From Ridgeia piscesae (taxonomy: Eukaryota > Annelida > Polychaeta > Sabellida > Siboglinidae): a stretch of 64,000 nt of DNA. Position 1 is the first letter of the stretch. Each line of letters starts with the position of its first letter. This document shows positions 40,901 through 51,900 of this stretch, one piece after another. Position numbers and translations under genes: made by a program. Where the stretch lies: assembly GCA_025642075.2 (NCBI GenBank), contig JAODUO010000467.1, positions 122,501 to 186,500 on the forward strand, in the 5' to 3' direction. Under the pieces are notes generated by a model. That model was given only the letters and a program-made list of their open reading frames with translations, ran no database searches and was not told the origin of the DNA.

Positions 40901-42856
40901 AGGTGAGGAAGGACGTTAACCCTTGCAATCTCGGAGGCATTTAAAGAGCCTGTCATGACCAGAATTGTAATTGACATTTCCACAAATGTTCTGTTTTCAA
41001 AACCTCTGGGAGAGAAAGCTACTGTAACATAAACCATGATGTAGATATAGGGCACGCAAGTCTTGTCAATTGGAGTGAATTAATTTACCAATGTTTTGAA
41101 ATGGCGGCAAGAGAAAGTATGCCGGTGGTCGCTAGACCAAGAGGGTGACATTGTCATCACTGTGATGTCAAAGTGGACTGACCCCTGAGAATGACGTCAA
41201 ATGTACAGTTCTTCTCATTGCCCTCCTGGTCTCTGGCAGTGTAGATAACGGTCACGTTCTGCAAATAACAGAAGTTTCAAAACATCTTCTATCTTTGGTG
41301 TCATTGTGTAAGAGAAACATTTTGTAACTTAGGTGTCTACATCTATATTCCTAGGACCACATCCCACCGTTCTGTTGAATGTCTTAACAGGTAGCAATTT
41401 CACTGGATGATGTTCATCTTTTTAAGGAGGTTGTCGTTGTACAGCCAGTATTTCAATATTACATTTATAGAGAGCGCAATGGCTTGGGGTAGAGCTTCGG
41501 ACTCTCGACTACAAGAACCCAGGTTCAAATCCTGTGCTGCAGTGTTAAAACCTTGGGCACGTTTTTTCACTCTACATTGCTCCAGTTCACTCTGCTGTAT
41601 AAATGAGTACCTGGCTGTAGACAGTGGTGGATATGTGTGCGAGCAGCCTTCGCGCATTAAGTGTAGCATATGGCTGGATGCTTCCAAGAGAAGCCGAGAT
41701 GGTGTTTGAGTGAACAGGTCTGTCAGGGAAGTAAAGTGTAAAGTGCTTTGTACGGTCCTGAGGACTGGATACTGCGCTATATAAGAACTTGCCTTTTATA
41801 TCTATAATGTGAACCTTTCAAACAATGCACAAGCTCAGTAATAGGGACAATGTGTCAAGACCGCGACAGGCTCACAGTTGACTGACTATAAGTGCTTTCC
41901 TCCAGTTGGAAACAAACAAATGGCAGGTTATTCTGGTCATATTCCCGTGCCTGCCCACTTGTCCTGGAGTGTTACATAATATTTTATATGTATATGCACC
42001 AAATAAGATAACTAAAATATGATTTCTGTCGCCTTCTAGTGTCTTGAATTATATCGACAGGTAATTATTATAATTACAATATAATTATATATTACTATAT
42101 AATTATTTATGTGGGACAACTCTACCAACAACATTTGTGACACAGAGACGTGGCTAGTTTGCTGAAAACACAAGTCAGATATATGTTTGTATGTGAGCTT
42201 AAAAGTAAGCCAACTCTTTATGTATAACTAGCACAAAATAATTCCAATACAATAGTATACAATGTCATCACAGTTATACACGTTATAACAAACACACAGA
42301 CTGACAGCAAAGGTGGGGGAACCGACCACACGCAAAAGGTGTTTTATAATGCACAATGTCAAGTTTTTATGACTGCACAATGCACTTTATAGTTTACTCC
42401 CAACAAACCTGGTCAATCAAGCACAAACACCATCTCAACTTCCCTGGGAAGCAGCTGTGCATTTAGTTTAAAATATCACCCATACCTCAGTGAGAGTGAA
42501 TGGCAGCTCAAGAAGTGGTGGTGAGGTGGTTACTGTTGGTTCAACTCCAGAGTTGTCCGAGGCGACTGGTAATGTGAAGTTGACCGTGGCTGTGCCGTCC
42601 GACCCCACAATGACCTCCATGTCACCCGGGCAGTGCACAAACACAGGCGGCTGTATGTCTGTAATGACAGCCATGGTATAATTTACGAAGTCACTGTACC
42701 ATTTTTTAGTCAACATAATATTTTTAAAAGATAAAAAAATATGGTGGTTTCATAAAGTTACCATGATTATTTTTCATTGTAACTTATTTAATAAATTGTG
42801 TAAGTATTGAAACATTTTCACACACGCACGCACGCACGCACGAACGCACAAACACA

Positions 42857-42896
<40 letters not shown>

Positions 42897-42906
42897 CACA
42901 CGCACG

Positions 42907-42939
<33 letters not shown>

Positions 42940-45900
42940 GAAAATATGTTATTTTATATGTTCAACATACGAGGCTGTCACATTAAAAAATGTAATCCTG
43001 GCTAATGGTGAAAACTAACCATTTATTTGGTAATGCAGTAGCATTATCATTTCAGAGCAATTTCATAAATATTCACCTTACATTAAGATAAGTTAACATG
43101 TTGTTATTTAACGTATAAGACATTTATATCTCACCTATACATCTTGGTACCGTGCCATTCCAGTAAGGCAGCGTGGCGTTCTGTGGGGCAACTGTGACCC
43201 CAGGTGTCACTGTCGTATCACTTGTACCGAGGTCTCCGGGGTCAACACCAACTGACCTCTTCTTTCGTGCCTCTGAATAAGAAGGATCATTCTCAGTTTT
43301 ACCATCAGGACACAGTGCATTAGGTCAAATCATCCTGCAGAAGCAAGTGGGACGTTCCACTGATTCAGTAAACTGAACATTAGTGCTGGCAGTAAACACC
43401 AGGTATTGTAGACTGTTGTAATACCTGTACGTGTTTGGACACCTAAAATAATCAATTTCTCAGCAGGTGGAAAATATACTACCATACCTTGCCTAACTTG
43501 GTACAAGACGTTATTGCTGGTGTCAGAAAATATAGTCACTATGTACTGTAAAAAAGTGTTAGTGATATACAGTACAGTAAACAATTGTTTTGAGGATTAC
43601 TAGGGTGTCTGAACACATGCAGTGTCAAAGTAACCCTTTGCCCCTTTAATAGCCAGTGGTGGTCGGGTGTGTTTCCTTGAGCGAAATGGCAGCAAATGTT
43701 GGCAACAAGTGAAGATGAGGTAATCTTCTGGATATGTATGTAACTTGTGTCCTTGGATTAATTAATGTATTTGCTGAGTGTTAGGTGTATGTTTTATATG
43801 GCCTTGTATTATACATCTCAGAATGAGTGCTCTTTTAAAATACTGACTAACTCAGCGTTAACAGATAAACGTAGCATTCTATGCAAATACCTTGACAGCA
43901 CTTATTGTGTTTATCATATTTAATTTATGAGTTGGTTGGTATATTTAATGCCACTTTATACATAATAAAAAAAAAATTCAATATATAAACACTGTTTGCA
44001 ATGATAATAAACAAAGTACAATATACTACGGTCTATGAACAAATATATGAACTGACGTGCAAACGGGTTGGCAGGTATGTCGCGGTTGCAGCCGTCACCC
44101 TGGCAGCAAAGGAAGCAGACGGCCGACGCTCCCTGGCAGTTGGACGGGTTGTTGCTGGCGACATTGTTCTCACACGCCTGTGTTTGCTTGCACCCCTTAC
44201 TCACAGTCGGCGCAAAGTTCCTGTAGCGCAACACCATCTCACACGACTCCTGGCAGAGTGGGAGAACATTGGAAATGACAAATGTACTAGAATACAGAAA
44301 CACACACATACATGGATGTGTTAACAATACATAGGGAGGGGAGGGAGAGAGGGATGGGGAGTGGCAGGAGCAGGGGAGGGAGAGAGGGATGGGGAGTGGC
44401 AGGAGCAGTGGAGGGATAGAGGGATGGGGAGTGGCAGGAGCAGTGGAGGGAGAGAGGGATGGGGAGTGGCAGGAGCAGGGGAGGGAGAGAGGGATGGGGA
44501 GTGGCAGGAGCAGGGGAGGGAGAGAGGGATGGGGAGTGGCAGGAGCAGTGGAGGGATAGAGGGATGGGGAGTGGCAGGAGCAGTGGAGGGAGAGAGGGAT
44601 GGGGAGTGGCAGGAGCAGGGGAGGGAGAGAGGGATGGGGAGTGGCAGGAGCAGGGGAGGGAGAGAGGGATGGGGAGTGGCAGGAGCAGGGGAGGGAGAGA
44701 GGGATGGGGAGTGGCAGGAGCAGTGGAGGGAGAGAGGGATGGGGAGTGGCAGGAGCAGGGGAGGGAGAGAGGGATGGGGAGTGGCAGGAGCAGGGGAGGG
44801 AGAGAGGGATGGGGAGTGGCAGGAGCAGGGGAGGGAGAGAGGGATGGGGAGTGGCAGGAGCAGGGGAGGGATAGAGGGATGGGGAGTGGCAGGAGCAGGG
44901 AGGGAGAGAGAGATGGGGAGTGGCAGGAGCAGGGGAGGGCGAGAGGGATGGGGAGTGGCAGGAGCAGGGGAGGGAGAGAGGGATGGGGAGTGGCAGGAGC
45001 AGGGGAGGGAGAGAGGGATGGGGAGTGGCAGGATCAGGGGAGGGATAGAAGGATGGGGAGTGGCAGGAGCAGGGGAGGGATAGAAGGATGGGGAGTGGCA
45101 GGAGCAGTGGAGGGATAGAAGGATGGGGAGTGGCAGGAGCAGTGGAGGGATAGAGGGATGGGGAGTGGCAGGAGCAGTGGAGGGATAGAGGGATGGGGAG
45201 TGGCAGGAGCAGTGGAGGGATAGAGGGATGGGGAGTGGCAGGAGCAGTGGAGGGATAGAGGGATGGGGAGTGGCAGGAGCAGTGGAGGGATAGAAGGATG
45301 GGGAGTGGCAGGAGCAGTGGAGGGATAGAGGGATGGGGAGTGGCAGGAGCAGTGGAGGGATAGAAGGATGGGGAGTGGCAGGAGCAGTGGAGGGATAGAG
45401 GGATGGGGAGTGGCAGGAGCAGTGGAGGAATAGAGGGATGGGGAGTGGCAGGAGCAGTGGAGGGATAGAGGGATGGGGAGTGGCAGGAGCAGTGGAGGGA
45501 TAGAGGGATGGGGAGTGGCAGGAGCAGGTGGAGGGATAGAAGGATGGGGAGTGGCAGGAGCAGTGGAGGGATAGAGGGTGGGGAGTGGCAGGAGCAGGGA
45601 GGGAGAGAGGGATGGGGAGTGGCAGGAGCAGGGGAGGGAGAGAGGGATGGGGAGTGGCAGGAGCAGTGGAGGGATAGAGGGATGGGGAGTGGCAGGAGCA
45701 GTGGAGGGAGAGAGGGATGGGGAGTGGCAGGAGCAGGGAGGGAGAGAGGGATGGGGAGTGGCAGGAGCAGGGGAGGGAGAGAGGGATGGGGAGTGGCAGG
45801 AGCAGTGGAGGGATAGAGGGATGGGGAGTGGCAGGAGCAGGGAGGGAGAGAGGGATGGGGAGTGGCAGGAGCAGGGAGGGAGAGAGGGATGGGGAGTGGC

Positions 45901-48900
45901 AGGAGCAGGGAGGGAGAGAGGGATGGGGAGTGGCAGGAGCAGGAGGGAGAGAGGGATGGGGAGTGGCAGGAGCAGTGGAGGGAGAGAGGGATGGGGAGTG
46001 GCAGGAGCAGGGGAGGGAGAGAGGGATGGGGAGTGGCAGGAGCAGGGGAGGGAGAGAGGGATGGGGAGTGGCAGGAGCAGGGGAGGGAGAGAGGGATGGG
46101 GAGTGGCAGGAGCAGGGGAGGGAGAGAGGGATGGGGAGTGGCAGGAGCAGGGGAGGGATAGAGAGATGGGGAGTGGCAGGAGCAGGGGAGGGAGAGAGGG
46201 ATGGGGAGTGGCAGGAGCAGGGGAGGGAGAGAGGGATGGGGAGTGGCAGGAGCAGGGAGGGAGAGAGGGATGGGGAGTGGCAGGAGCAGGGGAGGGATAG
46301 AAGGATGGGGAGTGGCAGGAGCAGGGGAGGGATAGAAGGATGGGGAGTGGCAGGAGCAGTGGAGGGATAGAAGGATGGGGAGTGGCAGGAGCAGTGGAGG
46401 GATAGAGGGATGGGGAGTGGCAGGAGCAGTGGAGGGATAGAGGGATGGGGAGTGGCAGGAGCAGTGGAGGGATAGAGGGATGGGGAGTGGCAGGAGCAGT
46501 GGAGGGATAGAGGGATGGGGAGTGGCAGGAGCAGGGGAGGGATAGAAGGGATGGGGAGTGGCAGGAGCAGGGAGGGATAGAGGGATGGGGAGTGGCAGGA
46601 GCAGGGGAGGGAGAGAGGGATGGGGAGTGGCAGGAGCAGGGGGGATAGAAGGATGGGGAGTGGCAGGAGCAGTGGAGGGATAGAAGGATGGGGAGTGGCA
46701 GGAGCAGGGAGGGATAGAGGGATGGGGAGTGGCAGGAGCAGTGGAGGGATAGAAGGATGGGGAGTGGCAGGAGCAGTGGAGGGATAGAGGGATGGGGAGT
46801 GGCAGGAGCAGTGGAGGGATAGAGGGATGGGGAGTGGCAGGAGCAGTGGAGGGATAGAGGGATGGGGAGTGGCAGGAGCAGTGGAGGGATAGAGGGATGG
46901 GGAGTGGCAGGAGCAGTGGAGGGATAGAAGGATGGGGAGTGGCAGGAGCAGTGGAGGGATAGAGGGATGGGGAGTGGCAGGAGCAGTGGAGGGATAGAGG
47001 GATGGGGAGTGGCAGGAGCAGTGGAGGGATAGAGGGATGGGGAGTGGCAGGAGCAGTGGAGGGAATAGAGGGATGGGGAGTGGCAGGAGCAGTGGAGGGA
47101 AGAGGGATGGGGAGTGGCAGGAGCAGTGGAGGGATAGAGGGATGGGGAGTGGCAGGAGCAGTGGAGGGATAGAGGGATGGGGAGTGGCAGGAGCAGTGGA
47201 GGGAAGAGGGTGGGGAGTGGCAGGAGCAGGGGAGGGAGAGAGGGATGGGGAGTGGCAGGAGCAGGGGAGGGAGAGAGGGATGGGGAGTGGCAGGAGCAGT
47301 GGAGGGATAGAGGGATGGGGAGTGGCAGGAGCAGTGGAGGGAGAGAGGGATGGGGAGTGGCAGGAGCAGGGGAGGGAGAGAGGGATGGGGAGTGGCAGGA
47401 GCAGGGGAGGGAGAGAGGGATGGGGAGTGGCAGGAGCAGTGGAGGGATAGAGGGATGGGGAGTGGCAGGAGAAGGGAGGGAGAGAGGGATGGGGAGTGGC
47501 AGGAGCAGGGGAGGGAGAGAGGGATTGGGAGTGGCAGGAGCAGGGGAGGGAGAGAGGGATGGGGAGTGGCAGGAGCAGGGGAGGGAGAGAGGGATGGGGA
47601 GTGGCAGGAGCAGTGGAGGGAGAGAGGGATGGGGAGTGGCAGGAGCAGTGGAGGGAGAGAGGGATGGGAGTGGCAGGAGCAGTGGAGGGAGAGAGGGATG
47701 GGGAGTGGCAGGAGCAGGGGAGGGAGAGAGGGATGGGGAGTGGCAGGAGCAGGGGAGGGAGAGAGGGATGGGGAGTGGCAGGAGCAGGGGAGGGAGAGAG
47801 ATGGGGAGTGGCAGGAGCAGGGGAGGGAGAGAGGGATGGGGAGTGGCAGGAGCAGGGGAGGGAGAGAGGGATGGGGAGTGGCAGGAGCAGGGGAGGGAGA
47901 GAAGGATGGGGAGTGGCAGGAGCAGGGGAGGGATAGAGGATGGGGAGTGGCAGGAGCAGTGGAGGGAAGAGGGATGGGGAGTGGCAGGAGCAGGGAGGGA
48001 GAGAGGGATGGGGAGTGGCAGGAGCAGGGGAGGGATAGAGGATGGGGATGGCAGGAGCAGTGGAGGGATAGAAGGATGGGGAGTGGCAGGAGCAGTGGAG
48101 GGATAGAAGGATGGGGAGTGGCAGGAGCAGTGGAGGGATAGAGGGATGGGGAGTGGCAGGAGCAGTGGAGGGATAGAGGGATGGGGAGTGGCAGGAGCAG
48201 TGGAGGGATAGAGGGATGGGGAGTGGCAGGAGCAGTGGAGGGATAGAGGGATGGGGAGTGGCAGGAGCAGTGGAGGGATAGAGGATGGGGAGTGGCAGGA
48301 GCAGTGGAGGGATAGAGGGATGGGGAGTGGCAGGAGCAGTGGAGGGATAGAAGGATGGGGAGTGGCAGGAGCAGTGGAGGGATAGAGGGATGGGGAGTGG
48401 CAGGAGCAGGGAGGATAGAGGGATGGGGAGTGGCAGGAGCAGTGGAGGGATAGAGGGATGGGGAGTGGCAGGAGCAGTGGAGGGATAGAGGGATGGGGAG
48501 TGGCAGGAGCAGTGGAGGGATAGAAGGATGGGGAGTGGCAGGAGCAGTGGAGGGAAGAGGGTGGAGTGGCAGGAGCAGGAGGGAGAGAGGGATGGGGAGT
48601 GGCAGGAGCAGTGGAGGGATAGAGGGATGGGGAGTGGCAGGAGCAGGTGGAGGGATAGAGGGATGGGGAGTGGCAGGAGCAGGTGGAGGGAGAGAGGGAT
48701 GGGGAGTGGCAGGAGCAGTGGAGGGATAGAGGGATGGGGAGTGGCAGGAGCAGTGGAGGGATAGAGGGATGGGGAGTGGCAGGAGCAGTGGAGGGATAGA
48801 GGGATGGGGAGTGGCAGGAGCAGGGGAGGGATAGAGGGATGGGGAGTGGCAGGAGCAGGGGAGGGATAGAGGGATGGGGAGTGGCAGGAGCAGTGGAGGG

Positions 48901-51900
48901 AGAGAGAGATGGGGAGTGGCAGGAGCAGGGGAGGGAAGAGGGATGGGGAGTGGCAGGAGCAGTGGAGTGGAAGAGAGGATGGGGAGTGGCAGGAGCAGGG
49001 GAGGGAGAGAGGATGGGGAGTGGCAGGGCAGGGGAGGGAGAGAGGATGGGGAGTGGCAGGAGCAGGGGAGGGATAGAGGGATGGGGAGTGGCAGGAGCAG
49101 AGGAGGGAGAGAGAGATGGGGAGTGGCGGGAGCAGGGGAGAGAGAGAGAGATGGGGAGTGGCAGGGGCAGGGGAGGGATAGAGGGATGGGGAGTGGCGGG
49201 GCAGGGGAGAGAGAGAGATGGGGAGTGGCGGGAGCAGGGGAGGGAGAGAGATGGGGAGTGGCAGGGGCAGGGGAGGGAGAGAGAGATGGGGAGTGGCAGG
49301 GGCAGGGCAGGGAGAAAGATATGGGGGAGTGGCGGGGGCAGGGGAGGGATAGAGGGATGGGGAGTGGCAGGAGCAGTGGAGGGAGAGAGGGATGGGGAGT
49401 GGCAGGAGCAGGGGAGGGATAGAGGGATGGGGAGTGGCAGGAGCAGTGGAGGGATAGAGGGATGGGGAGTGGCAGGAGCAGTGGAGGAAGAGGGATGGGA
49501 GTGGCAGGAGCAGGGAGGGATAGAGGGATGGGGAGTGGCAGGAGCAGTGGAGGGATAGAGGGATGGGGAGTGGCAGGAGCAGTGGAGGGAGAGAGGGATG
49601 GGGAGTGGCAGGAGCAGGGGAGGGATAGAGGGATGGGGAGTGGCAGGAGCAGTGGAGGGATAGAGGGATGGGGAGTGGCAGGAGCAGTGAGGGATAGAGG
49701 GATGGGGAGTGGCAGGAGCAGGGGAGGGAGAGAGGGATGGGGAGTGGCGGGGGCAGGGGAGAGAGAGAGGGAGGGAGTGGCAGGAGCAGGGGAGGGATAG
49801 AGGGATGGGGAGTGGCAGGAGCAGGGGAGGGATAGAGGGATGGGGAGTGGCAGGGGCAGGGCAGGGAGAAAGATATGGGGGAGTGGCGGGGGCAGGGGAG
49901 GGAGAAAGAGATCACGGAGTAGCGGGGGCTGGGGAGGTAGAGAGAGATGGGGAGTGGTGAGGGCAGGGGAGGGAGAGAGTTGGGGGAGTGGCGGGGGCAG
50001 GGGAGAGAGGTAGGGGAGTGGTGAGGGCAGGGGAGGGAGAGAGTTGGGGGAGTGACGGGGGCAGAGGAGAGAGGTAGGGGAGTGGTGAGGGCAGGGGAGG
50101 GAGAGAGTTGGGGGAGTGCGGGGGCAGGGGAGAGAGGTAGGGGAGTGGTGAGAGCAGGGGAGGGAGAGAGTTGGGGGAGTGGTGGGGGCAAGGGAGAGAG
50201 GTAGGGGAGTGGTGAGGGCAGGGGAGGGAGAGAGTTGGGGGTGTGGCGGGGGCAGGGAGGGAGAGATGGGGAGTGGGGGGGCAGGGAGGAGAGGTTGGGG
50301 GAGTGGTGGGGGCAGGGGAGAGAGGTAGGGGAGTGGTGGGGAGGGAGGGAGAGGTGGGGGGGGGGACAAGGGAGAGGTAGAGGGAGTGGTAGAGGGAGGG
50401 GGAGGGAGAGAGAGTGGGGAGTGGCGGGGGCAGGGAGGAGAGAGTGGGGAGTGGGGGGCAGGGAGAGGAGAGTGGGGGAGTGGGGGGCAGGGGGGAGAGA
50501 GTTGGGGGAGTGGCGGGGGCAGGGGAGGAGAGAGTTGGGGGAGTGGTGAGGGCAGGGGAGGGAGAGAGTGGGGGAGTGGCGGGGCAGGGAGGGAGAGAGT
50601 GGGGAGTGGCGGGGCAGGGGAGGGAGAGATTGGGGGAGTGGCGGGGCAGGGAGGGGAGGGGGAGTGGCGGGCAGGGCAGAGAGGTAGGGGAGTGGTGAGG
50701 GCAGGGGAGGGAGAGTTGGGGGAGTGGCGAGGGCAGGGGAGGGAGAGAGTTGGGGGAGTGGCGGGGGCAGGGAGGGAGAGAGTTGGGGGAGTGGCGGGGG
50801 CAGGGGAGGGAGAGAGTTGGGGGAGTGGCGGGGCAGGGGAGGGAGAGAGTTGGGGGAGTGGCGGGGGCAGGGGAGGAGAGAGTTGGGGGAGTGGCGAGGG
50901 CAGGGGAGGGAGAGTTGGGGGAGTGGCGGGGGCAGGGGAGGGAGAGAGTTGGGGGAGTGGGCAGAGGGGGGGAGTGGGGGAGGGAGAGAGAGTTGGGGGA
51001 GTGGTGAGGGCAGGGGAGGGAGAGAGTTGGGGGAGTGGCGGGGGCAGGGGAGGGAGAGAGTTGGGGGAGTGGCGAGGGCAGGGGAGGGAGAGTTGGGGGA
51101 GTGGCGAGGGCAGGGTAGAGGGAGAGAGATGGGAGGTGGCGGGGCCGGGGGGAGATATGAGCAGTGGCAGGGGGCAGCGGAGAGAGATGGGGGAATGAAG
51201 GGGCCAGGGGAGGGAGAGAGATGGGGAGTGGCAGGGGGCAGGGGAGGGAAAGAAAGATGGGGGAGTGGCGGGGCCAGGGGGAGAGAGATGGGGAGTGGCA
51301 GGGGAGGGAGAAAGAGATGGGGGAGTGGGGGCAGGGGAGGGAGAGAGATGGGGGAGTGGCCGGGGCATGGGAGGGTGAGAGAGATGGGGATTGACGGTGG
51401 CAGGGGAGGGATGGAAAAGGGAGGGAGGGAGATATGGTGGAGTGGCAGTGGCAGGGGAGAGAGAAATGGGGGGTGGCGGGGCTGGGAGAGAGAGAGATGG
51501 AGAGTGGCAGGGGGCAGGGGGGATAGAGATGGGGAGTGGCAGGGGGCAGCGGAGAGAGATGGGGGAATGACGGGGCCAGGGAAGGGAGAAAGATGGGGAT
51601 TGGCAGTGGGCAGGGGAGGGAGAGAAAGATGGGGGAGTGGCGGGGCTAGGAGAGAGAGATGGGGAGTGGCAGAGGGCAGGGGAGGGAGGGAGAGAGATGG
51701 GGGAATACTTAGCCATCAGAGACTGTAATAATGTTACATAAACTTATTAAATTTAAAAAGATCGATTTTACCAAGGAAAGTGATCAGATGGATTTACCTG
51801 GTTGCTGGCGCATTGGGTGAGACCCCCTGCATTGCAAAGGTCATTTGAGCCTGCGTTCTGACAGGTGTAACACGACAGTAGTCCACTAGGTGCCACCACT

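Noticed and set aside
41466..41540. Possible tRNA gene
   Set aside because: A and B boxes are present but there is no credible cloverleaf, and the sequence continues into the shared SINE body.
43956..51716. Open frames of about 2,580 and 1,950 codons on the minus strand, and several G/E/W-rich frames on the plus strand
   Set aside because: They are products of the 35-bp array, which lacks stops. Only the last stretch overlaps a real exon (44057-44249).
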